From contig NZ_FPBM01000001.1 in NCBI RefSeq assembly GCF_900116715.1, forward strand, positions 374,784 to 438,783: a stretch of 64,000 bases of DNA. Reading direction: 5' to 3'. Shown piece after piece: positions 8,157 to 16,338 of the stretch. Position numbers and translations under genes: made by a program. This DNA comes from Polaromonas sp. YR568. Lineage in GTDB: Bacteria; Pseudomonadota; Gammaproteobacteria; Burkholderiales; Burkholderiaceae_C. Below the pieces are notes generated by a model, which did no database searches, was not told the DNA's origin, and worked only from the letters and a program-made list of their open reading frames with translations. Within the stretch, counting starts at the first letter, position 1; every line of letters begins with the position of its first letter.

Positions 8157-8381
8157 ATGAACCAGCCGCACCCGCCACCCGGCGTACAACCCGAACGCAT
8201 CAACCTCAACGACAAGAGCACCACCGAAGCGTGGACCCAAAAGCTCAACGCCACCTGGGAGCAGTTGCGCGAGGCCGTGGCGGCCGTGGGTGACAGGGCC
8301 ATCCACGTGGAGCAGCACATCAAAGGCCATGCCGGCCACGCTGCCTCAAGCCGGCTCACAGAACTGGGTACCAGCCAATAA
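8157..8381 (+). CDS. DUF3606 small protein
   Basis: Starting at the ATG at 8157, preceded by AAGGA, the product has 74 residues. The core RINLNDKSTTEAWTQKLNATWEQLREAVAAVGD fits DUF3606, a short helical domain of unknown function found in many proteobacteria, where the protein reads roughly 'INL...WTKKLGVSEEELREAVKAVG'. An upstream in-frame ATG at 8127 has no ribosome-binding site and is less likely. Confidence 0.75.
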   Translation: MNQPHPPPGVQPERINLNDKSTTEAWTQKLNATWEQLREAVAAVGDRAIHVEQHIKGHAGHAASSRLTELGTSQ

Positions 8382-8413
8382 ACACCAATACTCCTGCGGT
8401 TACAGTCGACTCC

Positions 8414-8863
8414 ATGGACGACTACGACAAGCTCTCCCAATCCCTGAACAGCGGCGGGCTCGAGGCCGGTCTCCGGTTTTTAAACCAGCGGGTCAACCAC
8501 CGCTTCACGGCGATCTACCGCCTCGAAGAAATGGTCCTGCACAACGTCGAACTCGTCGACAAAGTCGACGATGACTTTGACCACAGCAGCCTTCAGGCAA
8601 TCCCCCTGGGCGACAGCTTCTGCCAGTTCGTACTTCGCGACGGCCTCTTCCGCACCAGCCGAACCACCGGCATGGACATGCTCAACGGTCACCCCTATCA
8701 AAGCGTCCTTGAAAGCTACGTCGGCCTGCCATTGATGTCCGCCCCCGACAAGATGTTTGGCACCCTGTGCCACTTTGACTTTGGTGAACAGCCGCTGACG
8801 GATGAAGAGTTCGGCTTTTTGCAGCGGGCTGCACGGTTGTTGCCGCGGTATTTGCAGGGCTGA
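8414..8863 (+). CDS. stand-alone GAF-domain protein
   Basis: The 149-residue protein is essentially one GAF domain: an N-terminal helix (LEAGLRFLNQRVNHRFTAIY), a mid-part with SFCQFVLRDGLFRTSRT, the YVGLPLMSAPDKMFGTLCHFDFG strand pair typical of GAF, and a closing helix. No output domain is attached. GAF domains bind small molecules or tetrapyrroles; the ligand cannot be told here. It lies 32 bases after the DUF3606 gene and directly upstream of the foreign-looking SIR2 gene. Confidence 0.75.
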   Translation: MDDYDKLSQSLNSGGLEAGLRFLNQRVNHRFTAIYRLEEMVLHNVELVDKVDDDFDHSSLQAIPLGDSFCQFVLRDGLFRTSRTTGMDMLNGHPYQSVLESYVGLPLMSAPDKMFGTLCHFDFGEQPLTDEEFGFLQRAARLLPRYLQG

Positions 8864-9254
8864 TTGGCCTGACTGCGCTTCGCAAGTGGCAAGCTCCACA
8901 GCGACGGGAACTACCCAGTCGGCAAGAGAAATCCACCAATAGTGATCCGCGTGTAGCCCTGCAGCACGAAGCACACCAAAAACTGAGAAACATCAATCGC
9001 TCAGTCCAGCCGCACTTATCGGTCCCACCAAATCAATCCGATATCAGCAGCCCAACCTTTGAGACCGTGCTTTGCTTGGATCTCAATTTGGTGCCTTGTT
9101 TTGGGTCAACAAGGTAAGGCTCGGACTGGGAATAGGGTTTTCCACCATCCCCCAACCGGAGGAGGACATTTCGCTGGATGACGCCTACCATCATTGACCA
9201 AGATAAGACGAGACGACCTAACGCATAGGCGGTCAAAAATAAGAGGGGCAGCAA
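8864..9254. other. 391-base gap marking the left border of the AT-rich SIR2 insert
   Basis: The first 100 bases still look like host DNA; composition becomes clearly more AT-rich from about 8980. No convincing gene was found. A leftward frame of 53 codons (9194-9033) encodes an unrecognised peptide with no ribosome-binding site worth noting. GAGGGG at 9242-9247 serves as the ribosome-binding site of the SIR2 gene. No tRNA, integrase or flanking direct repeat was seen. Confidence 0.4.
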
Positions 9255-11840
9255 ATGAACTACGAAAGTTTTGTTAAGGACGCGGCGCACAAGCGGAGAT
9301 CTGTTAAAGACTTAGCGCGTTTTATTGCAACCCGGACAGATAACAACCCAAACTACAGCTTGCTATTCGGGGCTGGTTGCTCTATTTCATCTGGAGTTCG
9401 ATCAGCTAATCAGCTGGCGACTCTTTGGAGATCTGAACTTTATTCAAGTTGCTCAGATAAACCAGCAAACTCAGCAACCCCAGAAGAACAACGGACCTAT
9501 CTAAAGGCTAATGAAGGTAGTTGGTATTTTCCGGACCGAGAATACTCTTCCTTGTTTGAGAAGCGATACGACCTTCAGCGCCAACGCAGAATGTTTGTTG
9601 AAGCAGAAGTAGCAGGTAAGACACCTTCGATTGGCTATGCATATCTGACCTCCTTGGTTAGCCAGAATTACTTCAACACAATTTTCACTACAAATTTTGA
9701 CGACATCCTGAACGAAGCCTTTTACGTCTACTCGTCACAACGCCCTATCGTTTGTGCTCATGACTCATCAATAAATAGCATCACGGTGACGTCTAAACGA
9801 CCGAAGGTAATAAAAATTCATGGGGATTACCTGTTCGATGACCTTAAGTCGACCGTTCGTGAAACCGAGAACCTCGAGCAAAACATAAAAGCAAAATTCA
9901 TGGAGTTTGCCAAAGACTATGGGTTAATAGTTGTTGGCTACTCGGGAGGGGATAGATCAGTTATGGACGTACTTGCTTCACTTTTAAGAAACGAAGAATT
10001 TCTAAAAAATGGAATTTATTGGTGTCTTCGGCCAAATAGCGAGGTAAGTGAAGAGTTGCGAAAATTGATATGGCGCGACCGCGTTTATTTCGTAGAAGTC
10101 TCAGGCTTTGATGAGCTATTTGCTGAACTCTTCAATATATTCAATGATGGACAAATTTTGCCCGACAGTGCAACATCGATTATTCATCGGCCATCTGATA
10201 CCACTACCAAGTTACTCAATAGCCCCACCGCCTTTCCAACAACGTCACTCATTCTTAAGCAAGCACGAGAAAAATTAGAGCGTCAATCAAAAAGAACGAA
10301 CCTAGTTAACTTAATAGTTCGTCCGGATAACGACGACGCCAAGCGTCAGTTCTCAAATGAAGGTTTAGAGGATGACGAACTGGTTCTTCTGGCGGAAATT
10401 CAGAACCTCGCATTGAGTGGTAGCCATGAACGCGCGATTGAACTGGGGAAATCGCACTTAAGACAATCGATAAGCACGAAATTGAGAAGTCGCATACTAA
10501 GAGCAGTTGCAGACGAGTATGAAGAACTTAAACAAAATTCCGACGCGCTTCGAACAATCGATGAATTGATAGCGATACAGCCCAGAAAAGCCTCTCATTA
10601 CCTATTAAAAGCAAGCTTCCAAACACGTAGAGCAGACAAACTAAAATCCATCGAGCTAGCGATCGGAATAGACCCCTACTCCGTGGGGGCGCAGCTTGAG
10701 AGTGCTCGGTATTACGTTGATCAAGCCAATCATCAGTACGGTGAGCCTCGCGTTAATTTTTTGAAGCAAGCTCATGTAGCGTTGGACCGTGGAATAGAAC
10801 TAGACCCCGCATGGACAAACAACTGCTGGCTCGAAAAATTCAATTTATTAAGAGAACGCGAACTCGACAAAACCATCCAATCTCGCGGAATGGTTGCAAT
10901 AGTTGATCAACTGAAAAAACAGAATCCCTTTTCCTATCGAGTACTAAATATGCGCCAGACGCTGCTCGAATCAGGGGCCTGGACAGGCGCATACGATGAG
11001 CTATCAAAGGACATAGGTGATGCGCGAGAACGATATTCGCCCGATATGGACTTAGCCTTTGATCGCATAGCACTTAAATTGATAAAAAAATCTAATGACG
11101 ACTCCAAGTTGAGAGGCGCGTTAGACGCAGCAATCCTCTCCGAGGAAACAATAAAAGACAGCGACTACACAATTGAAATAGCGAGAACGCTAAGAGAGAA
11201 GTTTGAAAGAGACGAAGAAGCCATTGATTTGCTAAAAAAATCACTTGCCTACGAATTTGACTCTGGCGTTTTAAACAATATTGTAAAAATTTTAGCTTAC
11301 GGAGGAAAAGATGCAGAGGCAGTCGCTCTATTAGACAAATGGACCAAGCATCTTTCACCAGCAACTCTTTCAGAATTACGTGCCCATATTTTTGAAATGC
11401 GCGGAGATTTCGAGCTAGCATTGAGTGAGGTCTTAAAAAGAAAAGCCGACATGGGGTTGGACTACATTCAGCATGAATACTATTTAAGGCTCTGCAAACA
11501 TCAATATAAAGAAGTAGAAGAATCTCTTCGCAGTAGATTGGAGACGTTCAACTTCACACCAGAGGCATCCGTAGATACCGTTAACTACGAACTCTCAAAA
11601 AAGAAACTTGGTCACAAAGTAAACACCGAACGGCTTCATGCTGTTATGAAACTGAACGCTGCAAACAGTCGCTTACTGGCAGCTGCCTATGCTGTCTTAA
11701 GTAGAAAAAATGAAATGTTGGCAGAGATTCGAAAATGCTTAAAAGAAGACCGAACTTTTCGTTTTCAAGCCAGAAGGTGGCCTGCGTTCGACGAATATCG
11801 GACTGATCATGAGTTCCTGAAAATTACTGCGGAAACTTAG
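9255..11840 (+). CDS. SIR2-like NADase-type protein with C-terminal TPR-like repeats (candidate anti-phage defence)
   Basis: The 861-residue protein opens with a SIR2-like Rossmann domain: GAGCSISSG at 39-47, TTNFDD at 145-150, KIHGD at 187-191 (catalytic His) and GYSGGD at 228-233, all expected NAD-binding or catalytic motifs. The rest, about residues 370-861, is helical with TPR-like pairs (for example HERAIELGKSHLRQSI and DAEAVALLDKW). SIR2 fused to a helical sensor is a recurrent layout of abortive-infection proteins that destroy NAD when phage is sensed (ThsA, DSR, SIR2-APAZ and similar). The DNA is far more AT-rich than its neighbours and uses rare codons such as AGA and ATA freely, indicating recent transfer. 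It appears to act as a single gene. A non-defence SIR2 role is not excluded. Confidence 0.8.
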   Translation: MNYESFVKDAAHKRRSVKDLARFIATRTDNNPNYSLLFGAGCSISSGVRSANQLATLWRSELYSSCSDKPANSATPEEQRTYLKANEGSWYFPDREYSSLFEKRYDLQRQRRMFVEAEVAGKTPSIGYAYLTSLVSQNYFNTIFTTNFDDILNEAFYVYSSQRPIVCAHDSSINSITVTSKRPKVIKIHGDYLFDDLKSTVRETENLEQNIKAKFMEFAKDYGLIVVGYSGGDRSVMDVLASLLRNEEFLKNGIYWCLRPNSEVSEELRKLIWRDRVYFVEVSGFDELFAELFNIFNDGQILPDSATSIIHRPSDTTTKLLNSPTAFPTTSLILKQAREKLERQSKRTNLVNLIVRPDNDDAKRQFSNEGLEDDELVLLAEIQNLALSGSHERAIELGKSHLRQSISTKLRSRILRAVADEYEELKQNSDALRTIDELIAIQPRKASHYLLKASFQTRRADKLKSIELAIGIDPYSVGAQLESARYYVDQANHQYGEPRVNFLKQAHVALDRGIELDPAWTNNCWLEKFNLLRERELDKTIQSRGMVAIVDQLKKQNPFSYRVLNMRQTLLESGAWTGAYDELSKDIGDARERYSPDMDLAFDRIALKLIKKSNDDSKLRGALDAAILSEETIKDSDYTIEIARTLREKFERDEEAIDLLKKSLAYEFDSGVLNNIVKILAYGGKDAEAVALLDKWTKHLSPATLSELRAHIFEMRGDFELALSEVLKRKADMGLDYIQHEYYLRLCKHQYKEVEESLRSRLETFNFTPEASVDTVNYELSKKKLGHKVNTERLHAVMKLNAANSRLLAAAYAVLSRKNEMLAEIRKCLKEDRTFRFQARRWPAFDEYRTDHEFLKITAET

Positions 11841-13083
11841 CTTTTATATCCCGCCTTCGCAACGCCCAAGCAAAGTAAACCCCCTCCACCGCAATCGCCA
11901 ACCCACCAAGCGCCACCACCGCGCTGGTCCCGATGCGGTCAATCAGGCTGGCAGCCAGCACCACGCCCAGCGACTGGCCCAGAAACAGAAACGACGAGAA
12001 CAGCGACACCGCGGTTCCGCGCGCGTGCGGCGTCATCTGCGTTGCGTTGGCCTGCATGGTGTTGTGAAAGGCAAAGAAGCCAAACCCCGCTAACAAGCTG
12101 GCGGGGATGGCCGGGCCCCAGTGGGGGGTGTAGGCCAGCACCAGGGCGCTGGCGCCTACGATGGCGCCGCCCATGATGACCAGGCCTTGCTGGCCGAAGC
12201 GGCGTATGAGGTGGGGGCCGACGGCCATGTAGACCATGCCGCCCAGGCCGAAGAGCGCGACGATGGCGCCTGAGACTGAGAGCGACAAGCCCAGCGAGCG
12301 GTGCAGGTGTGAGGCCCAGATGGCGAGCACGCCAAAGCCTACTGCCCCTTCGACCAGCGCCATGAGCAGCACCACGCGCGACCATTTGCCGGTGATGATC
12401 TCCAGCGCCTGATTGATGAAGTTGGCGCGTTGGATGGGTTGGGCGGGTGCGGCCACCAGGGTTTTCATCTCGCAATGCTGCGCGGCTGTCTGGCGGCGCA
12501 GGTCTCGCCACAACAGTGTGCCGACGATGGCAAACAGCGCCGTCATAAAGGCAAAGGCCCAGCGCCAGCCCAGCAAGTCGGTAAACAAGCCGCCCACCAG
12601 CTGCCCGCCCACAATGCCCAGCGTGCTGCCCAGGCCTGTGCGGGTGAGCATTTCCTGCAGCTGGTCGGCGGGCACGGAGTCACCCACCCAGGCCATGGCC
12701 AGCGGAATCAGCGCCGCCGCGCCCAGCGCCATCAGCAGGCGGGCAAATATCAGCACGTCCAGGCTTTGGGCGAACACGGCGAGCACGCTGCCTATGCTGC
12801 AGCCCAAGGTGGCAAAGGTGACGACGCGGAACTTGCCCAGCCTGTCGCCCAGCGGGCCGTAAAAGAGTTGCGATGCGCCGTAGGTGATGGCAAACACCGA
12901 CACCACTTGCGCCGCCTGCGCGATGCTGACGGCGAAGACACGCGAGAGCTCGGGCAGCATGGCGTCGCAGATGCGCTGTGCGCACATGCTGGAGAAGGTG
13001 CCGAAGGAGAGAAGAAGGATGGAGCGGCGCGTGGCCGGGGAGATGCTGGAGTGGGTGGCGCCAGGCGCGGCAGCAGAAGTCAT
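11824..13083 (-). CDS. MFS transporter of the drug/sugar efflux type
   Basis: The 419-residue protein has about twelve hydrophobic helices and the MFS loop motif between helices 2 and 3 (GPLGDRLGKFRVV). It belongs to the YdhP/AraJ-like efflux group by general look, and the substrate is unknown. Its last residues (about AKFPQ) are encoded by AT-rich DNA that overlaps the 3' end of the convergent SIR2 gene by 17 bases, suggesting that the original C-terminus was replaced when that gene arrived. Since the overlap affects only the tail, the transporter may still work. Confidence 0.85.
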   Translation of the reverse strand: MTSAAAPGATHSSISPATRRSILLLSFGTFSSMCAQRICDAMLPELSRVFAVSIAQAAQVVSVFAITYGASQLFYGPLGDRLGKFRVVTFATLGCSIGSVLAVFAQSLDVLIFARLLMALGAAALIPLAMAWVGDSVPADQLQEMLTRTGLGSTLGIVGGQLVGGLFTDLLGWRWAFAFMTALFAIVGTLLWRDLRRQTAAQHCEMKTLVAAPAQPIQRANFINQALEIITGKWSRVVLLMALVEGAVGFGVLAIWASHLHRSLGLSLSVSGAIVALFGLGGMVYMAVGPHLIRRFGQQGLVIMGGAIVGASALVLAYTPHWGPAIPASLLAGFGFFAFHNTMQANATQMTPHARGTAVSLFSSFLFLGQSLGVVLAASLIDRIGTSAVVALGGLAIAVEGVYFAWALRRRDIKAKFPQ

Positions 13084-13241
13084 GAAAGTGAAGAGGCCCG
13101 AATCAAGGTGCCGCGGGCAACAGGCCAGCGCTCTCTGGATTGTAGGGAGTCAAGATAAAACCCGCTGGAGTGGATTGGCATCATGGAGCAAGGCGCTCCT
13201 TCACCTGCAAAATGGCGGACTGCCTGCTTCCGGAGACACCC

Positions 13242-13772
13242 ATGCCCACAGAAACCACCCTGACTGAACGCTTCAGCTTTCGGCCGCTGCAGATGGCGGA
13301 CCTGCCCATGCTGCATGAATGGCTGGCGCGCCCCCACTGGACGCAATGGTGGGGGCCGGCCCCGACGGCGGCTGAGGTGGAAGCCGAATACGGCGCCTGG
13401 ATTCAAGACCCCACCCAGGTACAGCCGCACATTGCGCTGCTGGACGGCAAGCCCTTCGGCTACATCCAGTCTTACGTAGCCATGGATTCGGGCGGCGGCT
13501 GGTGGGAAGAAGTCACCGACCCCGGTGTGCGCGGCATAGACCAGTCCATCGCCGATGGCGCCCAGCTAGGCCGGGGCCTGGGCACGGCCATGGTGAAAGC
13601 CTTTGTCGCCAGGCTGCTTGCCGACCCGCAAGTCACCCACATCCAGACCGACCCCGACCCGCGCAATGCGCGCGCGATCCGCTGTTATGAAAAGGCGGGG
13701 TTTCGTGCGGTGGGTGAGGTGCAAACGCCGGACGGGACGGCCTTGCTGATGGTGTGCGAGCGCACGGCATAG
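13242..13772 (+). CDS. aminoglycoside 6'-N-acetyltransferase, AAC(6')-Ib-like GNAT protein
   Basis: From the ATG at 13242 (GGAGA five bases upstream) the product has 176 residues. It follows the AAC(6')-Ib family closely through the C-terminal two thirds: GYIQSYVAMDSGGGWWEE, DPGVRGIDQ, QLGRGLGTAMVKAFV, IQTDPDPRNARAIRCYEKAGF and a closing TPDGTALLMV. QLGRGLGT is the acetyl-CoA pyrophosphate loop. The N-terminal LHEWLARPHWTQWWG also matches. It is a chromosomal gene in ordinary high-GC DNA without an integron attC site, so it looks like an environmental relative of the mobile resistance gene. Activity on aminoglycosides is inferred only. Confidence 0.85.
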   Translation: MPTETTLTERFSFRPLQMADLPMLHEWLARPHWTQWWGPAPTAAEVEAEYGAWIQDPTQVQPHIALLDGKPFGYIQSYVAMDSGGGWWEEVTDPGVRGIDQSIADGAQLGRGLGTAMVKAFVARLLADPQVTHIQTDPDPRNARAIRCYEKAGFRAVGEVQTPDGTALLMVCERTA

Positions 13773-13800
13773 AAAAATATCAAAAATTTCTCAAAAGTCA

Positions 13801-13829
13801 TGTCGATTCCGCTGGGGATGGTTCGTCGT
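13801..13829 (+). promoter_or_regulatory. ECF sigma factor-type promoter before the SRPBCC gene
   Basis: TGTCGA at 13801-13806 and CGTCGT at 13824-13829 are separated by 17 bases and lie 45 bases before the start codon at 13874. TGTC...CGTC is the general pattern of ECF41-like promoters, which in proteobacteria often drive SRPBCC, YciI and related small genes. The matching sigma factor is not in this window, so this is a motif-based inference. Confidence 0.45.
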
Positions 13830-13873
13830 ACAGGTAGAGGGTCATCCTCTGCCATTAACCAAGGAAACACACC

Positions 13874-14317
13874 ATGACCACCAATACCGTCAAGCTTCAC
13901 CGGGTTCTGCAATCCACCCCTGACCGGGTGTACCGCGCCTTTCTCAATGCCGCCGCCTGGAGCAAATGGCTGCCACCCAACGGCTTTACCGGCACCGTGC
14001 ATGAAATGGACGCCAAGGTCGGTGGCAACTACAGGATGTCATTCACCAACCACAGCAACGGCCAGAGTCACTCGTTCGGCGGCACCTATCTGGAACTCAA
14101 ACCCGGCGAACGCATTCGCTACACCGCCAGCTTCGACGACCCCGGCATGCCGGGCGAAATGACCACCACCATCACGCTGGCCCAAGTCTCTGCCGGTGTG
14201 GAAATGCACGTGGTACAGGAGGGCATTCCCGCAATGATCCCTGCGGACCAGTGCTATGTAGGCTGGCAGCAGTCGCTGGCGTTGCTGGGCAAGCTGGTCG
14301 AGACAGAGCCTTGCTAG
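13874..14317 (+). CDS. SRPBCC (AHSA1-like) family protein
   Basis: The 147-residue protein shows the START/Bet v 1-like layout: VKLHRVLQSTPDRVYRAFLNAAAWSKWLPP at the front, FTGTVHEMDAKVGGNYRMSF in the middle and a C-terminal helix GWQQSLALLGKLVE. This is the Aha1-C-terminal-like subgroup, small cavity proteins thought to bind hydrophobic ligands. AAGGAAACACACC gives the ribosome-binding site. No ligand can be assigned. Confidence 0.85.
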   Translation: MTTNTVKLHRVLQSTPDRVYRAFLNAAAWSKWLPPNGFTGTVHEMDAKVGGNYRMSFTNHSNGQSHSFGGTYLELKPGERIRYTASFDDPGMPGEMTTTITLAQVSAGVEMHVVQEGIPAMIPADQCYVGWQQSLALLGKLVETEPC

Positions 14318-14339
14318 TAATAGAAAGAGCGCTCGCGCC

Positions 14340-15536
14340 TTAGAGCGCCTTGCCCAGGCGAGCCACGCCTTCTTCAATCTTCGCCACGTCTGCCGTGGCA
14401 AAGCTCAGGCGCAAAGTCGCCAGGTCAGGATTGGCCGCATAAAACGGCGCACCAGGCACAAAGGCCACGAGTTGCTCGATCGCCTTTTTGGCAAAGTCGC
14501 CGGCGTCTTTGCTCTTGCCGTTGGCTCCCGTCAGGCTGGCCCAGAAGAACAGGCCGCCTTGCGGTTGCGTAAAGGCAATCGCGTCGCCCAGCTCGCGCTT
14601 GAGGGCTGCGCCCATGGCGAGAGCCCGTTCGCCGTAGACCTTGCGCACGTTTTTCAGTGTGTTGGGCATGCGGCCGGCTTTGAGGTATTGGGCGGCGGTG
14701 GCCTGGGCGAAGGTGCTGGTGTGCGCGTCGCTGAACTGCTTGCACATGGTGGCCTTGGCCAGCAGCTCGGCGGGGGCGATCATCCAGCCCACGCGCAGGC
14801 CGGGGCTCAGCACCTTGCTGAGGGAGCCGCAATGGGCCAGCAGCTCGCGGCTGCCGGGCACGGTGGGGCTCAGGGCCAGCAGTGAGGGCGATGGCGCTTC
14901 GCCGAAGTAGAGGTCGCCATAGGGGTCGTCTTCCACGATCAGCGTGTTGTGTTTGACGGCCATCGCTAGCACCTGCTTGCGGCGCTCCAGGCTCAGCAGT
15001 GCGCCGCTGGGGTTGCCGAAGGTGGGGATCAAATAGACAAACTTGGGCTTGTGCTGGGCGATGAGTTTTTCGAGCTCGTCGGTCTTGACACCGTTGGCGT
15101 CAATGGGAGCGCTGATGAGTTCTGCGCCATAGAGGCGAAAGCACTGGATGGTGGCGAGGAAGGTGGGGCCTTCGACGATGACTTTGTCGCCGGGCGAGAT
15201 CATGGTCTTGCCGAGCAAGTCCAGCGCCTGCTGGCTGCCGGTGGTGACGATGAGCTGGTCAGGGGCCACGTCTTTGGCGCCTTTGGTGGCCATGAAGGCG
15301 CTGAGCTGCTCGCGCAGCGGGCCGTAGCCTTCGGTGGCGCCGTATTGCAGTGCGCCGCCGGGCTCTTCACTCAGGGCCTTGCCGCTGGCCTCTTTGATGC
15401 CTTCGACATCAAACATGGCCGGGTCTGGAAAGCCGCCGGCAAAGCTGACGATGCCGGGCTTGCCCAGCAGTTTGAAGAGTTCGCGAATCGCGGAAGTTTC
15501 GACATTGTTGAGGCGGTCGGCAAATTGCAGTGGCAT
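14340..15536 (-). CDS. class I/II PLP-dependent aminotransferase (2-aminoadipate/LysN-like)
   Basis: With the ATG at 15536 the product has 398 residues. Visible motifs are SFAGGFPDPAMFD near the start, YGATEGYGPLREQL, VTTGSQQALDLLGK, the NPSG substrate loop (FGNPSGALLS), DDPYGDLYF, the PLP lysine in CGSLSKVLSPGLRVGW, and the Arg that binds the carboxylate in LRLSFA. The pattern fits the MocR-related free-standing aminotransferases such as LysN or aromatic/2-aminoadipate transaminases. The actual amino donor is unknown. It is divergent from a TetR regulator gene, whose operator could also control it. Confidence 0.88.
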   Translation of the reverse strand: MPLQFADRLNNVETSAIRELFKLLGKPGIVSFAGGFPDPAMFDVEGIKEASGKALSEEPGGALQYGATEGYGPLREQLSAFMATKGAKDVAPDQLIVTTGSQQALDLLGKTMISPGDKVIVEGPTFLATIQCFRLYGAELISAPIDANGVKTDELEKLIAQHKPKFVYLIPTFGNPSGALLSLERRKQVLAMAVKHNTLIVEDDPYGDLYFGEAPSPSLLALSPTVPGSRELLAHCGSLSKVLSPGLRVGWMIAPAELLAKATMCKQFSDAHTSTFAQATAAQYLKAGRMPNTLKNVRKVYGERALAMGAALKRELGDAIAFTQPQGGLFFWASLTGANGKSKDAGDFAKKAIEQLVAFVPGAPFYAANPDLATLRLSFATADVAKIEEGVARLGKAL

Positions 15537-15623
15537 GGGTTTCTCGCTTTCTGTTTTGTATTGTCGCCAATTTGCGGCGGGCCTGCCCGCGGCGGGGGTG
15601 GCAAACCGGTGTTTCAAGACCTC

Positions 15624-15656
15624 TTGACAGAGTAACAGTCTAGAGTAATACTCTAG
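15624..15656 (+). promoter_or_regulatory. TetR-gene promoter with a 17-bp palindromic operator over the -10 box
   Basis: TTGACA at 15624-15629 is a perfect -35 box, and TAATAC at 15646-15651 follows after 16 bases as a -10 box. The predicted transcript start falls at about 15658, right on the ATG at 15659, so the message would be leaderless. CTAGAGTAATACTCTAG at 15640-15656 is a perfect inverted repeat around one central base and covers the -10 box, an ideal autorepression site. Confidence 0.7.
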
Positions 15657-15658
15657 TC

Positions 15659-16282
15659 ATGGACATCCCCTCCCCCACACCCCCGGGCCCGGCCACCACC
15701 CGGGAGCGCCTGCTGCAAGCCGCTGCCACGGTGTTTCTGGCGCATGGTTTCTCGGCTGCCTCGATGGACATGGTTCGCCAAGAGGCCGGCGTGAGCAACG
15801 GCAGCCTGTACCACCACTTCCCGACCAAGGCGCAACTGGCCGACGCGCTGTATGCCCACACCCTTCGGGACTTTCATGCGGCCTTGTTGCCGCCCGTGAC
15901 GGGCCGGGCCGGGGCCCATGCGGAAAAAGGCGTGAAGGGTTTGATACGCGCCTACATCCAGTGGGTGCTGCAAAACCCCCAGAGCGCCCGCCTGCTGCAC
16001 GCGCTGAGCCGCAGCGGTGATCTATCGAACGGCGCCGATGGCCCGGATGAAGCCGAGCGTGAGGCCGTCAATGCGGACACGTTTGGCGCGCTCAAGGTGT
16101 GGATCGCGCAGCGCGTGGAGGCGGGCGAGATGCGGGCCATGCCGTTTCATGTGTGGATGGCGCTGGTGTTTTCGCCGGCGCTGTCGCTCACGCAGCGGTG
16201 GGTGAGCCAGCCGCAACCCGCGGTGGCCCCCAAGGTGCGGGCAGCGCTGGAGCATGGCGCCTGGATGGCGGTGGCCGCCTGA
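15659..16282 (+). CDS. TetR/AcrR family transcriptional repressor
   Basis: The 207-residue protein has the TetR helix-turn-helix at about residues 14-60 (TTRERLLQAAATVFLAHGFSA, then SNGSLYHHFPTKAQLADALY). The rest is a variable ligand-binding domain. A perfect palindrome overlaps the promoter, suggesting autorepression. The downstream genes (SRPBCC, thioesterase) are in the same direction 56 bases later and may be its targets, as may the divergent aminotransferase. Confidence 0.9.
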   Translation: MDIPSPTPPGPATTRERLLQAAATVFLAHGFSAASMDMVRQEAGVSNGSLYHHFPTKAQLADALYAHTLRDFHAALLPPVTGRAGAHAEKGVKGLIRAYIQWVLQNPQSARLLHALSRSGDLSNGADGPDEAEREAVNADTFGALKVWIAQRVEAGEMRAMPFHVWMALVFSPALSLTQRWVSQPQPAVAPKVRAALEHGAWMAVAA

Positions 16283-16338
16283 GCTGATTCAAAAAGACCA
16301 AGGACAACAGAACCAAGGACCAAAGGAGTGTTCTTTTT

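Noticed and set aside
9033-9194. Leftward 53-codon frame before the SIR2 gene
   Set aside because: No recognisable family and no ribosome-binding site; a partner gene for the SIR2 protein cannot be supported from it.
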